NCBI GenBank assembly: GCA_009602725.1
Contig: WELB01000360.1
Location: forward strand, 15,553-31,563
From: Spirogloea muscicola
Taxonomy: Eukaryota; Streptophyta; Zygnematophyceae; Spirogloeales; Spirogloeaceae
DNA: 16,011 nt
Direction of reading: 5' to 3'
Under the pieces are notes generated by a model that was not told where the DNA came from, ran no database searches, and saw nothing but the letters and a program-made list of their open reading frames with translations. A program made the position numbers and the translations under genes. Shown piece by piece: positions 1 to 16,011 of the stretch (position 1 is its first letter; each line of letters starts with the position of its first letter).

Positions 1-2544
1 ACCTCCGCTGCGCCGCGCGCGGCCCGGGCGGCCCGCGCCTCCAGTGGCGGCGCGCCCCGCGCCGAGCTCGGTGACACCCTGGTCCGATTGCCTCCCCTCG
101 CCTGCGCTGCCAGCCCGCTCGCCCGCCGCCGAGATCTGCACGGGCGGCGCGACCCTCCCTGCCTCCCGGCAGACGCACCTCACCTCCTCCCCTCCCTGCG
201 CTGGAGCGTCGGCAGGAGGAGTTCCTGGCCAAGGCCACGCCGGATAAGAACCTCGCCCGCCTGCTCGTCTGCATGGGCGAGGCCATGCGCACCATCGCCT
301 TCAAGGTCCGCACCGCCTCCTGCAGCGCCACCGCATGCATCAACTCCTTCGGCGACGAGCAGCTGGCCGTGGACCTCCTGGCCAACAAGCTCCTCTTCGA
401 GGTCAGCACTGCTCTGCCGCTGCCTGGCCACCAGCCGACGGCGCGGCACAGCCTGCTTGGCGTGCTCTGTCGCCGGAACTACGGTGGTGGAGCACACTGA
501 GGCTCCGGAAGTGTGCCTGGAGCTGCATTGGAGACCTTGGCAATGGGCGGCCGAGCTAGACATGTGCATTGCAGACGCTTGCCTGCTGGTTGTCCCTCGA
601 TCAGGACAGGCAAGCAGGTCCTGTTACAGCTGAACTCCGCGACGTTGTCTGTCGGACGTCTTCTCTTACTTCCAGCACATGACCCCTCCGTGTCGCCCAG
701 ACACCCGAGATCTCACCTGCCACCCACAAGCTTGTTTGCGCAGGCCTTGAAGTTCTCCCATGTGTGCAAGTATGCCTGCAGCGAAGAGGACCCAGAGCTC
801 CTCGACATGGGTGGCCCTGCTCAGGGTAACTCCTCCCAGCTCCTTGAATGTCGTTCGATGTCAAATGCTGGAGCATTTAGGCGCAGCCCCCTGAATGGCC
901 CTTTCCGTGTGTCACTGACCTCTTCTAACCGCTCCACACATCGCTCATTGCCCTTCACTTGTTGCTGCGCCTGGCATGGCATCCTCGAGTTAGCAACGGT
1001 CACACGAGGACAGCTGCCTGTGGCATCACCCCCCGAGCATGGGGGAAAGGGGTGTGGGGGCCAGGGAGGGGAGGGGGGGTTCTCAGTGGGGCTTTGTGTG
1101 CTGCAAGGGTCGCTGCTGGGAGGTCGTTGTAAGTTGAGGAGGGAGGGTAGTGAGTATCGCGTGTCAAGGTAGGGGACGGCTGTCCTTCAGGGAAAGGTCT
1201 AGGTCAGGAAGGGGTAGCAGCAGAGAGCAGTTTTCAATCTGGATCCCTCCCCCTCAACATAGTGGCATGCTCCAAGCCTACCTGCAATTCGACCTTACAA
1301 GCAGCTGCTGCGCCTGCTTCTATCAGCAAATGACGAGCACAGCACGGGAGAAAGTTTGTGTCAGTCTTGCAAGTTGATTTGGCAGTGGATCAGTATTTTG
1401 TGTAGCACTCTAGCACTCTAACAGGGTTGCAGTTGAGCTTGCTCAAGAGGTGCACTTTCTTGTGTGGACGTTCAGGTGGCTTCAGTGTGGCCTTTGACCC
1501 ACTCGATGGCAGCAGCATTGTGGACACCAACTTTACCGTGGGCACCATCTTTGGAGTGTGGCCTGGCGATAAGCTCACTGGCATCACGGGCCGTGACCAG
1601 GCTGCTGCAGCCATGGGAGTGTATGGCCCGCGCACTACCTACATCCTGGCCATCAAGGGCTTCCCTGGCGCCCACGAGTTCCTCCTACTGGACGACGGTC
1701 AGTCTGTGCACCGTACAGCTTGCTTAAGCAGTGGGATCCCAGAGTGGTGTTTAGGGGGTCACCTGGAGCTCACAAAGAGCAGTTACTAGACGTGCACACA
1801 GTCATACTCCCAAAACCATCTCAATCTGGTGCAGGCAAGTGGGCACACGTCAAGGAGACCTTTGAAATCAATGAGGGGAAGCTCTTCTCACCTGGCAATT
1901 TGCGGGCCACGTTCGACAACCCTGAGTATGAGAAGGTGCTCAATGATTCTCTCAGCCACTATTTTGGCACACCAATCACAGCGAACAGCTAGGCCAGATC
2001 ATGCTCTCAAGTAAGTTCATCCGCTTTCTGTTAAGCATGATGCCTGTTGAAATGGTCGCAGCTCATCAACTACTGGGTGGGAGAGAAGTACACTTTGCGC
2101 TATACTGGTGGCATGGTGCCTGATGTTGGCCAGGTATTTCTGGAGGCCCTGGGTTTCACATTTGTTGCAGTACGTCACCAGTGTACTCCAGCTCTATCAA
2201 ACCATAGCTGCACCCTGCCCCACCCTCACCAGCTTCAATTTGGGATGTGGCTTATCAACTTGCAGATTCTTGTGAAGGAGAAGGGCGTATTCTGCAATGC
2301 TTCATCACCAAGCACAGTGGCCAAGTTGAGGCTGCTCTTTGAGGTTGCGCCTCTTGGACTCCTGATTGAGAATGCAGGTGGCTACAGCTCAGACGGCTTC
2401 ATCTCTGTGTTGGACAAGGTCGTCAACAACACTGATGATCGCACTCAGGTCTGCTATGGCTCCAAGGTAGAGGTGCAGCGCTTTGAGGAGTATCTCTATG
2501 GCAAGAGCCGCCTTGCAACAGCCACTGCAGCAGCCACAGTCTAG
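1..2544 (+). CDS. SBPASE: Sedoheptulose-1,7-bisphosphatase, chloroplast (5' partial, 7 exons)
   Basis: Hydrolyses sedoheptulose-1,7-bisphosphate to sedoheptulose-7-phosphate in the regenerative phase of the Calvin cycle, in the chloroplast stroma. Exons I infer: <1-81, 216-401, 744-825, 1476-1697, 1835-1935, 2062-2133, 2266-2544. All six introns are GT-AG and the joined exons stay in frame (340 codons plus TAG). Exon 1 is the end of an Ala/Arg/Ser-rich stretch that looks like a transit peptide, joining the mature start [15 protein letters not shown]. The pair RTASC-x4-C (Cys codons at 321 and 336) matches the thioredoxin-regulated cysteines of plant SBPase. DPLDGSS in exon 4 is the metal/phosphate motif of the FBPase/SBPase family. 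RYTGGMVPD and [15 protein letters not shown] follow, and the protein ends in an Ala/Thr-rich tail after YGKSRL. It is SBPase rather than FBPase because these blocks match plant SBPase nearly residue for residue. The start codon and most of the transit peptide lie outside the window. Confidence 0.95.
312..341 (+). other. Redox-regulatory cysteine pair of SBPase
   Basis: Exon 2 encodes [10 protein letters not shown], with the two Cys codons at 321-323 and 336-338. In plant SBPase this C-x4-C pair forms the disulfide reduced by thioredoxin f in the light, which activates the enzyme. Both residues are present, so light control of the enzyme is probably retained. This is inferred from homology. 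Confidence 0.8.
826..1475 (+). other. SBPase intron 3, long, with a G-rich tract
   Basis: At 650 bp this is the longest intron of the gene. It begins GTAACT and ends TTCAG, and splits a Gly codon (phase 1). It contains a run of G blocks at 1041-1079 and further GGGAGGG blocks near 1139-1147, all on the transcribed (RNA-sense) strand. I see no conserved coding sequence inside it. The short open frames here do not match any family I recognise. Confidence 0.8.
1041..1079 (+). other. Potential G-quadruplex tract in SBPase intron 3
   Basis: Six G blocks of 3 to 7 residues are separated by 1 to 3 bases (GGGGG AAA GGGG TGT GGGGG CCA GGG A GGGG A then seven Gs). This exceeds the usual four-block pattern for an intramolecular G-quadruplex. 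It would form in the pre-mRNA because the Gs are on the sense strand. Folding is inferred from sequence alone. Confidence 0.5.
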
Positions 2545-3320
2545 GCAATACAGTGGCCTAAGGGTCTGCCTAAGGGGCTTCATTGGGCTTCTGTGCACTG
2601 TTGCTTTTCTGCAAAGTATAGCTTTGCACAGTTGTGCTGACGGCACCACATATCATGTTAAGGCTCACCTAAACCGCTCCTTGATCACCCTTTATGGGGC
2701 AATTTGTACTCTGCAATGGGCTCTTTCAGATTCAGATGCCAGCTGGCTGGTGATTGCTGCCTAATCTAGGCGCTGACAGTAAAAGTATGAAGTATGACAC
2801 AAGTAGAATTGGTGACGATCAGAATTGACAGGGCTGACATGAAGATGACTTCAGCACTGGAATATTGCCTTCAATGCTTGGAATGGTCGAAATGGTTGGA
2901 GCTATGTGCACATGCATACACAGGCTACTCTTGACTCTGACTTTGGTAGTCCGCGCCCGGCTGGAAGCTTACAGCGTGACTTACCGAGGAATCGTGAAGC
3001 TGACAAGGGCTGGTACAAGACCGTATTGCCCCTGGGCAGACTCCGTCAACACTACACGCTGTGCCTGAGGCTAGCAAGGGTGGGGGTGACTCGTGACTCA
3101 CGTCAAAGGAAGCGGGCTGCTTCATGGGGGATGATGCATAACACCAGCCAAAATCGCCAAATGTATGTAGAGAATGTGTAGGGCTTAGGATTGAGGAGCT
3201 AGCTCGTATGCGCAATTTCTAGGTGCTGTGTGTGGGGCTTCATATTAGCACCTCAACGCGCACTTTGTGAAGCCCATCACACACAGTGGTTGGGAGTGGG
3301 TTTGTGGCTGTATCACGCTT

Positions 3321-3380
3321 GTTCATTCTTGTGTAGGCTGGCTAATCACAGCCCTCGCCCCCTCTGGAAGAGCTGGTTCT
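3321..3380 (+). repeat. Isolated degraded copy of the hairpin repeat module
   Basis: The stretch reads GTTCATTCTT, then GGCTGGCTaaTCACAGCCCT, CGCCCCC, TGGaAGAGC and TTCT. This follows, in order and spacing, the module at 14846-14900 (GTCAATTCTT, GGGCTGGCTTCTCACAGCCC, TTGCCCCC, TTGGGAGAGCC, CTTCT). It shows that the family is dispersed, with a copy about 11 kb from the main cluster and between two housekeeping genes. Confidence 0.6.
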
Positions 3381-3769
3381 ACATATGCAGCAGAAAATTT
3401 GTAGTGCCACTCAGGCTTCACTAATACGGAATTGCAGGCTGCAGCTTTTCCTGCCTTTTGCGCCTGTCTTTTGGGGCGCACATTTATCGTCATGTATTGG
3501 ATCAGCAGATTCTAGGTCCAGGATCCCGGAAGTGACAGCTGCTCACCTTGCTGCCACTTGCTACCTCAAGGAAGCTGCAAGCCGCAACATCTGTTTTACT
3601 ATACCTATGCCTATGCTGACTGCAGCCATCAGGGCTACACGTAGTACTTGTCAACCAGTGTCTGTGCTGACAGCAGGTATGCACATTGATCAGGCTGCTT
3701 GATGCTTGTTCCCAAACAAGGTGACTGAATCCTCTGGGGTGCAAGCTCCTTCATTATGAGATCCACGAA

Positions 3770-3774
3770 TGTAA
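3770..3774 (+). promoter_or_regulatory. Candidate SBPase poly(A) signal TGTAA
   Basis: TGTAA is the usual poly(A) signal of chlorophyte algae. This is the first plus-strand copy I find after the SBPase stop, which would give a long 3' UTR of about 1.2 kb. A non-canonical signal nearer the stop is equally possible. Confidence 0.25.
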
Positions 3775-4101
3775 GATGCTGCACGGGGCATAGAAAAGTA
3801 GCCAAGTAATTACGTGTCTAGTAATCAGCACGTCATGTTATCAATCTGTCCACACCGGCCCTGGATGTGGGGCTTTGGGTAGGTTCGCAGCTTAAGGTTT
3901 TACAATGAGCTAGCTGAAGTTAGACTTAAATAAGAAGTACCAATTTGCCTGCACCTGTCCACTCTGTTCCAGAATCCCTGGAAGTAAGGATGTACGAGTT
4001 TGAAAATAGGGGCTGCACACGAGAAGATACATGGTGACGGTCCTTCTTTGACCTCCTTGTGCTCCTTTGCAGTCCTACCAGTGAACTCACTTGCGATTGA
4101 G

Positions 4102-4123
4102 CCAGCTCACAATCATGAGCTGG
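4102..4123. repeat. Perfect inverted repeat in intergenic region
   Basis: CCAGCTCA and TGAGCTGG are exact reverse complements separated by six bases (CAATCA), so either strand could fold into an 8-bp hairpin. It lies in the presumed 3' flank of both genes. Its function is unknown and it may be chance. Confidence 0.5.
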
Positions 4124-4574
4124 TACAATGCCAATGGTGGGTCCTGTGCAATCTACTGTTTTCCAAGTTTGCGAGCAAGCCAGCCCTCCACGCGCTTTCC
4201 GCATCCACCAATCCCATGGGCCTCCCTGAATTGGTCATGATATCCTTCAGACCTTGACCAGATGTCACTCTAGACCCCACCTTCAAGGGCTGGTCATCAT
4301 ACATCACAATTTGCAAAATACTAAGAGGTCAGCACTTGACGTGAACAGAAGGCCACATCCATAAGAGGCCACTCAGACCCCCTGCTTGCAAGGAACTCCA
4401 GGATAAGCATCTTTAGTCAAACAGGTCTGCTGAGCATCGGCCATACACATCAGGTATCTGCAGAACATACAGGTGTGCAGTGGTGGGGATTCCTCACAGG
4501 CTTTCATCAGGTCCTAAGCTGACGAAGATGCGCGCTTGAGGAGTGTTGAGCATTGCCCTGTGCCTCATGCGGGC

Positions 4575-4579
4575 TTACA
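4575..4579 (-). promoter_or_regulatory. Candidate RPC1 poly(A) signal TGTAA
   Basis: The plus strand reads TTACA, i.e. TGTAA on the RPC1 strand, about 300 bases past the proposed stop codon. Spacing and motif fit a chlorophyte poly(A) signal. No transcript evidence is available. Confidence 0.35.
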
Positions 4580-4877
4580 GAACCCCTCTTTCATGGCCAG
4601 TGATCTTTCAAGAAGCAAGGATGGGAGTCCGCTGCGGGAGTACGGGAACACGATTGACTCTGCGCGGAGGGTGGCGCTGGCGGGTTTCAGATGCTCTTGA
4701 CGACGCACGATTGTGGAGCCCAGGAAAGCATGGAATTTGACCTCGTTAGCATTCCTAGGACAGGCCTACAGAGTGGCCCCAAGAATGCAGCAAATGCTTC
4801 CTGCAACAGGAGCAACGTCAACAATCGAACCAAGCAGGACACGGGTGGCAAAAGGAGGGCCAGACTAGTACTGCATA

Positions 4878-14256
<9,379 letters not shown>

Positions 14257-14310
14257 GGCGGCGGCCGCCAGACACAGGCAGGTCTGCCGAAATAAGTGGT
14301 CTTCCGAGGT
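14257..14310 (-). promoter_or_regulatory. RPC1 presumed 5' UTR / proximal promoter
   Basis: Only about 54 bp separate the start codon from the first copy of the hairpin repeat. I see no clear TATA box. A short direct repeat (AAGTGG-T/C-TCTTCC, near 14294 and 14311) bridges the junction, so repeat-derived sequence probably forms part of the leader or promoter. Confidence 0.35.
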
Positions 14311-14363
14311 AAGTGGCTCTTCCAATATTAAAGGCAGTGGCTGTGAAAGGCCAGCCCAAGAAG
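14311..14363 (-). repeat. Hairpin repeat module, copy next to RPC1 start
   Basis: Read on the minus strand it gives CTTGGGCTGGCC, TTTCACAGCCAC, TGCC, TATTGGAAGAGCCACTT. This is the same order as the plus-strand copies at 14725-14779 and 14846-14900. A second minus-strand copy lies 68 bp further upstream at 14381-14428 (core GGCCAGCCC at 14349 and 14417). Confidence 0.65.
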
Positions 14364-14630
14364 AAGAAAAGAGCGAAAGAGAGCAGCTCATCCAAATTAC
14401 GGCAATGGGTGTGAGAGGCCAGCCCATAGTAAACAACGCCTGAAAGGGCCGGAGAGAATTTGCTCGCCCATAGAAAAAGCCTAAGAAAGCTTGCGGGAAA
14501 GGTGTGACGTGAAGGGCATTTGTAGAAACATTCGGCGTACGGGGAGTCGGGCACAAAGGAATGGACAAGGTCTGAAGGAGCCGGAGTGCGTGCCAGCAGA
14601 CCCTCGCTGCTGCCTCTGGCCATAGCCTCT

Positions 14631-14853
14631 TCAGGCCCCGCAGTCGCTGCTTAGCTCGTACTTTGGCCCCTTCGAACCTTGTCAATTCTTTTCCAGCCCC
14701 TTTTCTCAATGGGCGAGCACCTTCTTCTTTTCGGGCTGGCTTCTCACAGCCCTTGCCCTCATTGGGAGAGCCACTTCTTCTTCTTCTTCTTCAGGCCCCG
14801 CAGTCGCTGCTTAGCTCGTACTTTGGCCCCTTCGAACTTTGTCAATTCTTTTC
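14631..14853 (+). repeat. 63-bp direct repeat pair, 160 bp apart
   Basis: Positions 14631-14693 and 14791-14853 are identical except for one base (C at 14678, T at 14838). Both run from TCAGGCCCCGCAGTCGCTGC to GTCAATTCTTTTC. Such low divergence compared with the other modules suggests a recent duplication or a correcting process. A (CTT)n tract at 14775-14790 precedes the second copy. Confidence 0.9.
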
Positions 14854-14928
14854 GGGCTGGCTTCTCACAGCCCTTGCCCCCATTGGGAGAGCCACCTCTT
14901 CTCCTTCTGGCTCTGGCCAGGAGTGCGC

Positions 14929-15570
14929 GCCCATAGAGAAGAGGAGCTGGCAAAGCCAGCCCAAAAAATGGACAATGTCCAAAGCCAAAGAATGAGAAGC
15001 CGGAGAAAGGACTACACTACAAAACATTGCAGAACACAGAAACGATGCAAAGGGAAGCTCAGTACCCACGAGTGAGCAGGGGGCCAGGGGACCCACTTCC
15101 AGGAGCCTAGCTTCTCTGAGCTGAGGCTGCTTAGCAGGGGTTACTGAGTAATACGTAGCTGCTTTGTTTCTTCGTTGTGCTTGTTTTTCTTAGCGCTTCC
15201 CCTGGCCCCCTTCTCGTACTATGTTCCTTCCTTTTTGGGCTGGCTTTTCCAGCCCCTGTCCTCAATGGGCGAGCCCTTTCTTCTTAAGTACAAAGACAGC
15301 AGCATAGGGGACTCTCAGTAACCTCTAGTCAAGAAGAAATTCAGACCTTGTCCATTCTTTTGGGCTGGCCTCTCCCAGCCACCAGTTAATCTGGCCGCGC
15401 TTGCTTTGAAATTGCTCGCCCATGAAGAAGAGGAGCTGGCAAAGCCAGCCCGAAAAAAATGGACAATCTTCATAGCCAATGAAAAGAGGTGCCGGAAAAA
15501 GGACTACAACTCAAAACACTACAAAACGCAAGACGATGCAAAGGGAAGCTCAGTACCCGCGAGTGAGCAA
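14929..15570 (+). repeat. Pair of about 150-bp direct repeats
   Basis: Copies at about 14929-15079 and 15418-15569 share GCCCAT-AGAAGAGGAGCTGGCAAAGCCAGCCC, ATGGACAAT, GGACTACA-CT-CAAAACA, CGATGCAAAGGGAAGCTCAG and TACCC-CGAGTGAGCA, with scattered differences. Each starts with a minus-oriented hairpin module. The second copy runs directly into the reverse-transcriptase remnant. The first is followed by unrelated sequence. Confidence 0.8.
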
Positions 15571-15586
15571 CATCAGGTCGGAGTAG

Positions 15587-16011
15587 CTCGCTGCCTTTGA
15601 CACCCTCCAAGTGCAGCTGAACGCGATCGGCCTGGACATTCGGGCGGACAAGTGTAGCGCCTGGTCCCCTCAGGGCCTGCCAGCCCACCTGCGCCTGCCC
15701 GAGGGTTGCCAGACACCAGCCGGGGGCCTCACCCTCCTCGGCGTCCCCCTAGGCGCACCTGCCTTCGTGACGTAGCAGCTGCAGGCGCGGCTGCAGGAAC
15801 ACCTCCGGCCAGCGGACCGTCTTCACACGCTGCAGGACATGCAGCTGGCGACCGCGATGCTGACACGGTGCATTGCGCAGCGGCCACACTATCTGGCCCG
15901 CACCATCCCCCCCTCGTCGGCGGTGAAGGCAGCGTATGCGGCCTTTGACTCCGGCATCCTGGCGTCCGCGGCCACCCTGGTGCAGCACCCCGCGTTCCTC
16001 ACCACACCAGC
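15587..16011 (+). pseudogene. Reverse transcriptase remnant of a retrotransposon (partial)
   Basis: The frame starting at 15587 reads LAAFDTLQVQLNAIGLDIRADK, CSAWSPQG, GGLTLLGVPLG, then RPHYLARTIPP. This resembles the segment just after the catalytic Asp box of algal and oomycete-type reverse transcriptases (K-C-x-W-SP, then LGVPLG). The catalytic Asp motif, expected just upstream, is absent: a TAG lies at 15584-15586 and repeat DNA precedes it. A second in-frame TAG at 15773-15775 interrupts the frame. The frame then stays open to the window end. The segment is richer in GC than the flanking repeat. It is a non-functional fragment of a mobile element, probably non-LTR type; the family name is inference. 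Confidence 0.7.

Larger units (their letters stand above)
2545..4877. other. Convergent intergenic region (3' UTRs; no gene seen)
   Basis: About 2.3 kb lies between the SBPase stop and the RPC1 stop. Open frames are all under about 105 codons, lack recognisable motifs and overlap on both strands. It probably holds both 3' UTRs. I can support three things inside it: a degraded copy of the hairpin repeat at 3321-3380, an inverted repeat at 4102-4123, and TGTAA-type poly(A) signal candidates at 3770 (plus) and 4579 (minus). I found no tRNA or other RNA gene, but small unspliced RNAs cannot be excluded by eye. Confidence 0.6.
14311..15570. repeat. Cluster of a hairpin-bearing repeat family
   Basis: About ten full or partial copies of a 50-60 bp module occur in both orientations. 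Minus: 14311-14363, 14381-14428, 14929-14985, 15413-15470, plus a fragment near 14440-14470. Plus: 14687-14725 (partial), 14725-14779, 14846-14900, 15228-15285, 15348-15380. In plus orientation the module reads TTGTCCATTCTTTT, then GGGCTGGC, a short loop, a CAGCCC/CCAGCC arm, then CCCTCAATGGGCGAGC and CTTCTTCTT. The core is an inverted repeat whose loop varies: GGGCTG/CAGCCC, GGGCTGG/CCAGCCC or GCTGGC/GCCAGC. No coding capacity is apparent. It could be a MITE-like, foldback or other non-autonomous repeat; I do not recognise a named family. Confidence 0.7.

Noticed and set aside
2865-4740. Several open frames of 60-105 codons in the intergenic region, both strands
   Set aside because: They overlap each other, lack motifs and splice signals that join them into a recognisable protein, and are of chance length.
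4822-4831. tRNA B-box-like GGTTCGATTG on the minus strand
   Set aside because: There is no matching A box, acceptor stem or cloverleaf around it.
14257-14709. Extension of the RPC1 first exon upstream to an ATG at 14709 in the same open frame
   Set aside because: The added sequence is translated repeat modules with no family similarity. The ATG at 14256 has a strong initiation context and sits just before the conserved N-terminus.
14311-15570. CRISPR-like array
   Set aside because: Repeat units occur in both orientations with irregular spacing and diverged sequence, in an intron-rich eukaryotic context.
15706-15988. Open frames of about 80 codons on both strands at the right end
   Set aside because: They are shadow frames of the reverse-transcriptase remnant, which alone shows family-like residues.

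Overview
The window looks like nuclear DNA of a green alga. It carries a chloroplast-type Calvin-cycle enzyme split by spliceosomal introns, a eukaryotic RNA polymerase III subunit with 25 introns, plant/green-algal telomere-like TTTAGGG motifs, and TGTAA-type candidate poly(A) signals. A trebouxiophyte-like chlorophyte would fit the mixed base composition and the roughly 100-650 bp introns, but that placement is inference.

Layout. (1) Positions 1-2544, plus strand: sedoheptulose-1,7-bisphosphatase (SBPase), 7 exons, 5' end cut by the window edge. The thioredoxin-target Cys pair and the metal-site motif are intact. (2) Positions 2545-4877: about 2.3 kb between the convergent gene 3' ends. I find no credible gene there. 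It holds one old copy of a hairpin-bearing repeat (3321-3380), a perfect 8-bp inverted repeat (4102-4123) and candidate poly(A) signals for both neighbours. (3) Positions 4878-14256, minus strand: the largest subunit of RNA polymerase III (RPC1), rebuilt here as 26 exons encoding about 1397 residues with every exon phase consistent. Special points are a GC-AG intron, a glycine-rich N-terminal tail from a GCC/GGC triplet tract, an Arg where eukaryotic Pol I/II/III have Met, and telomere-like motifs in intron 3. (4) Positions 14257-15586: the RPC1 upstream region, dominated by a cluster of about ten copies of a short hairpin module in both orientations, with larger direct repeats. (5) Positions 15587-16011, plus strand: a decayed piece of a retrotransposon reverse transcriptase, with an in-frame stop and its catalytic part missing.

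The two genes are unrelated housekeeping functions: chloroplast carbon fixation, and nuclear transcription of tRNA and 5S rRNA. They are arranged tail to tail. The least explained element is the hairpin repeat family, which has a copy within about 55 bp of the RPC1 start codon and one between the genes. I see no CRISPR array, operon-like cluster or clear new multi-gene system.
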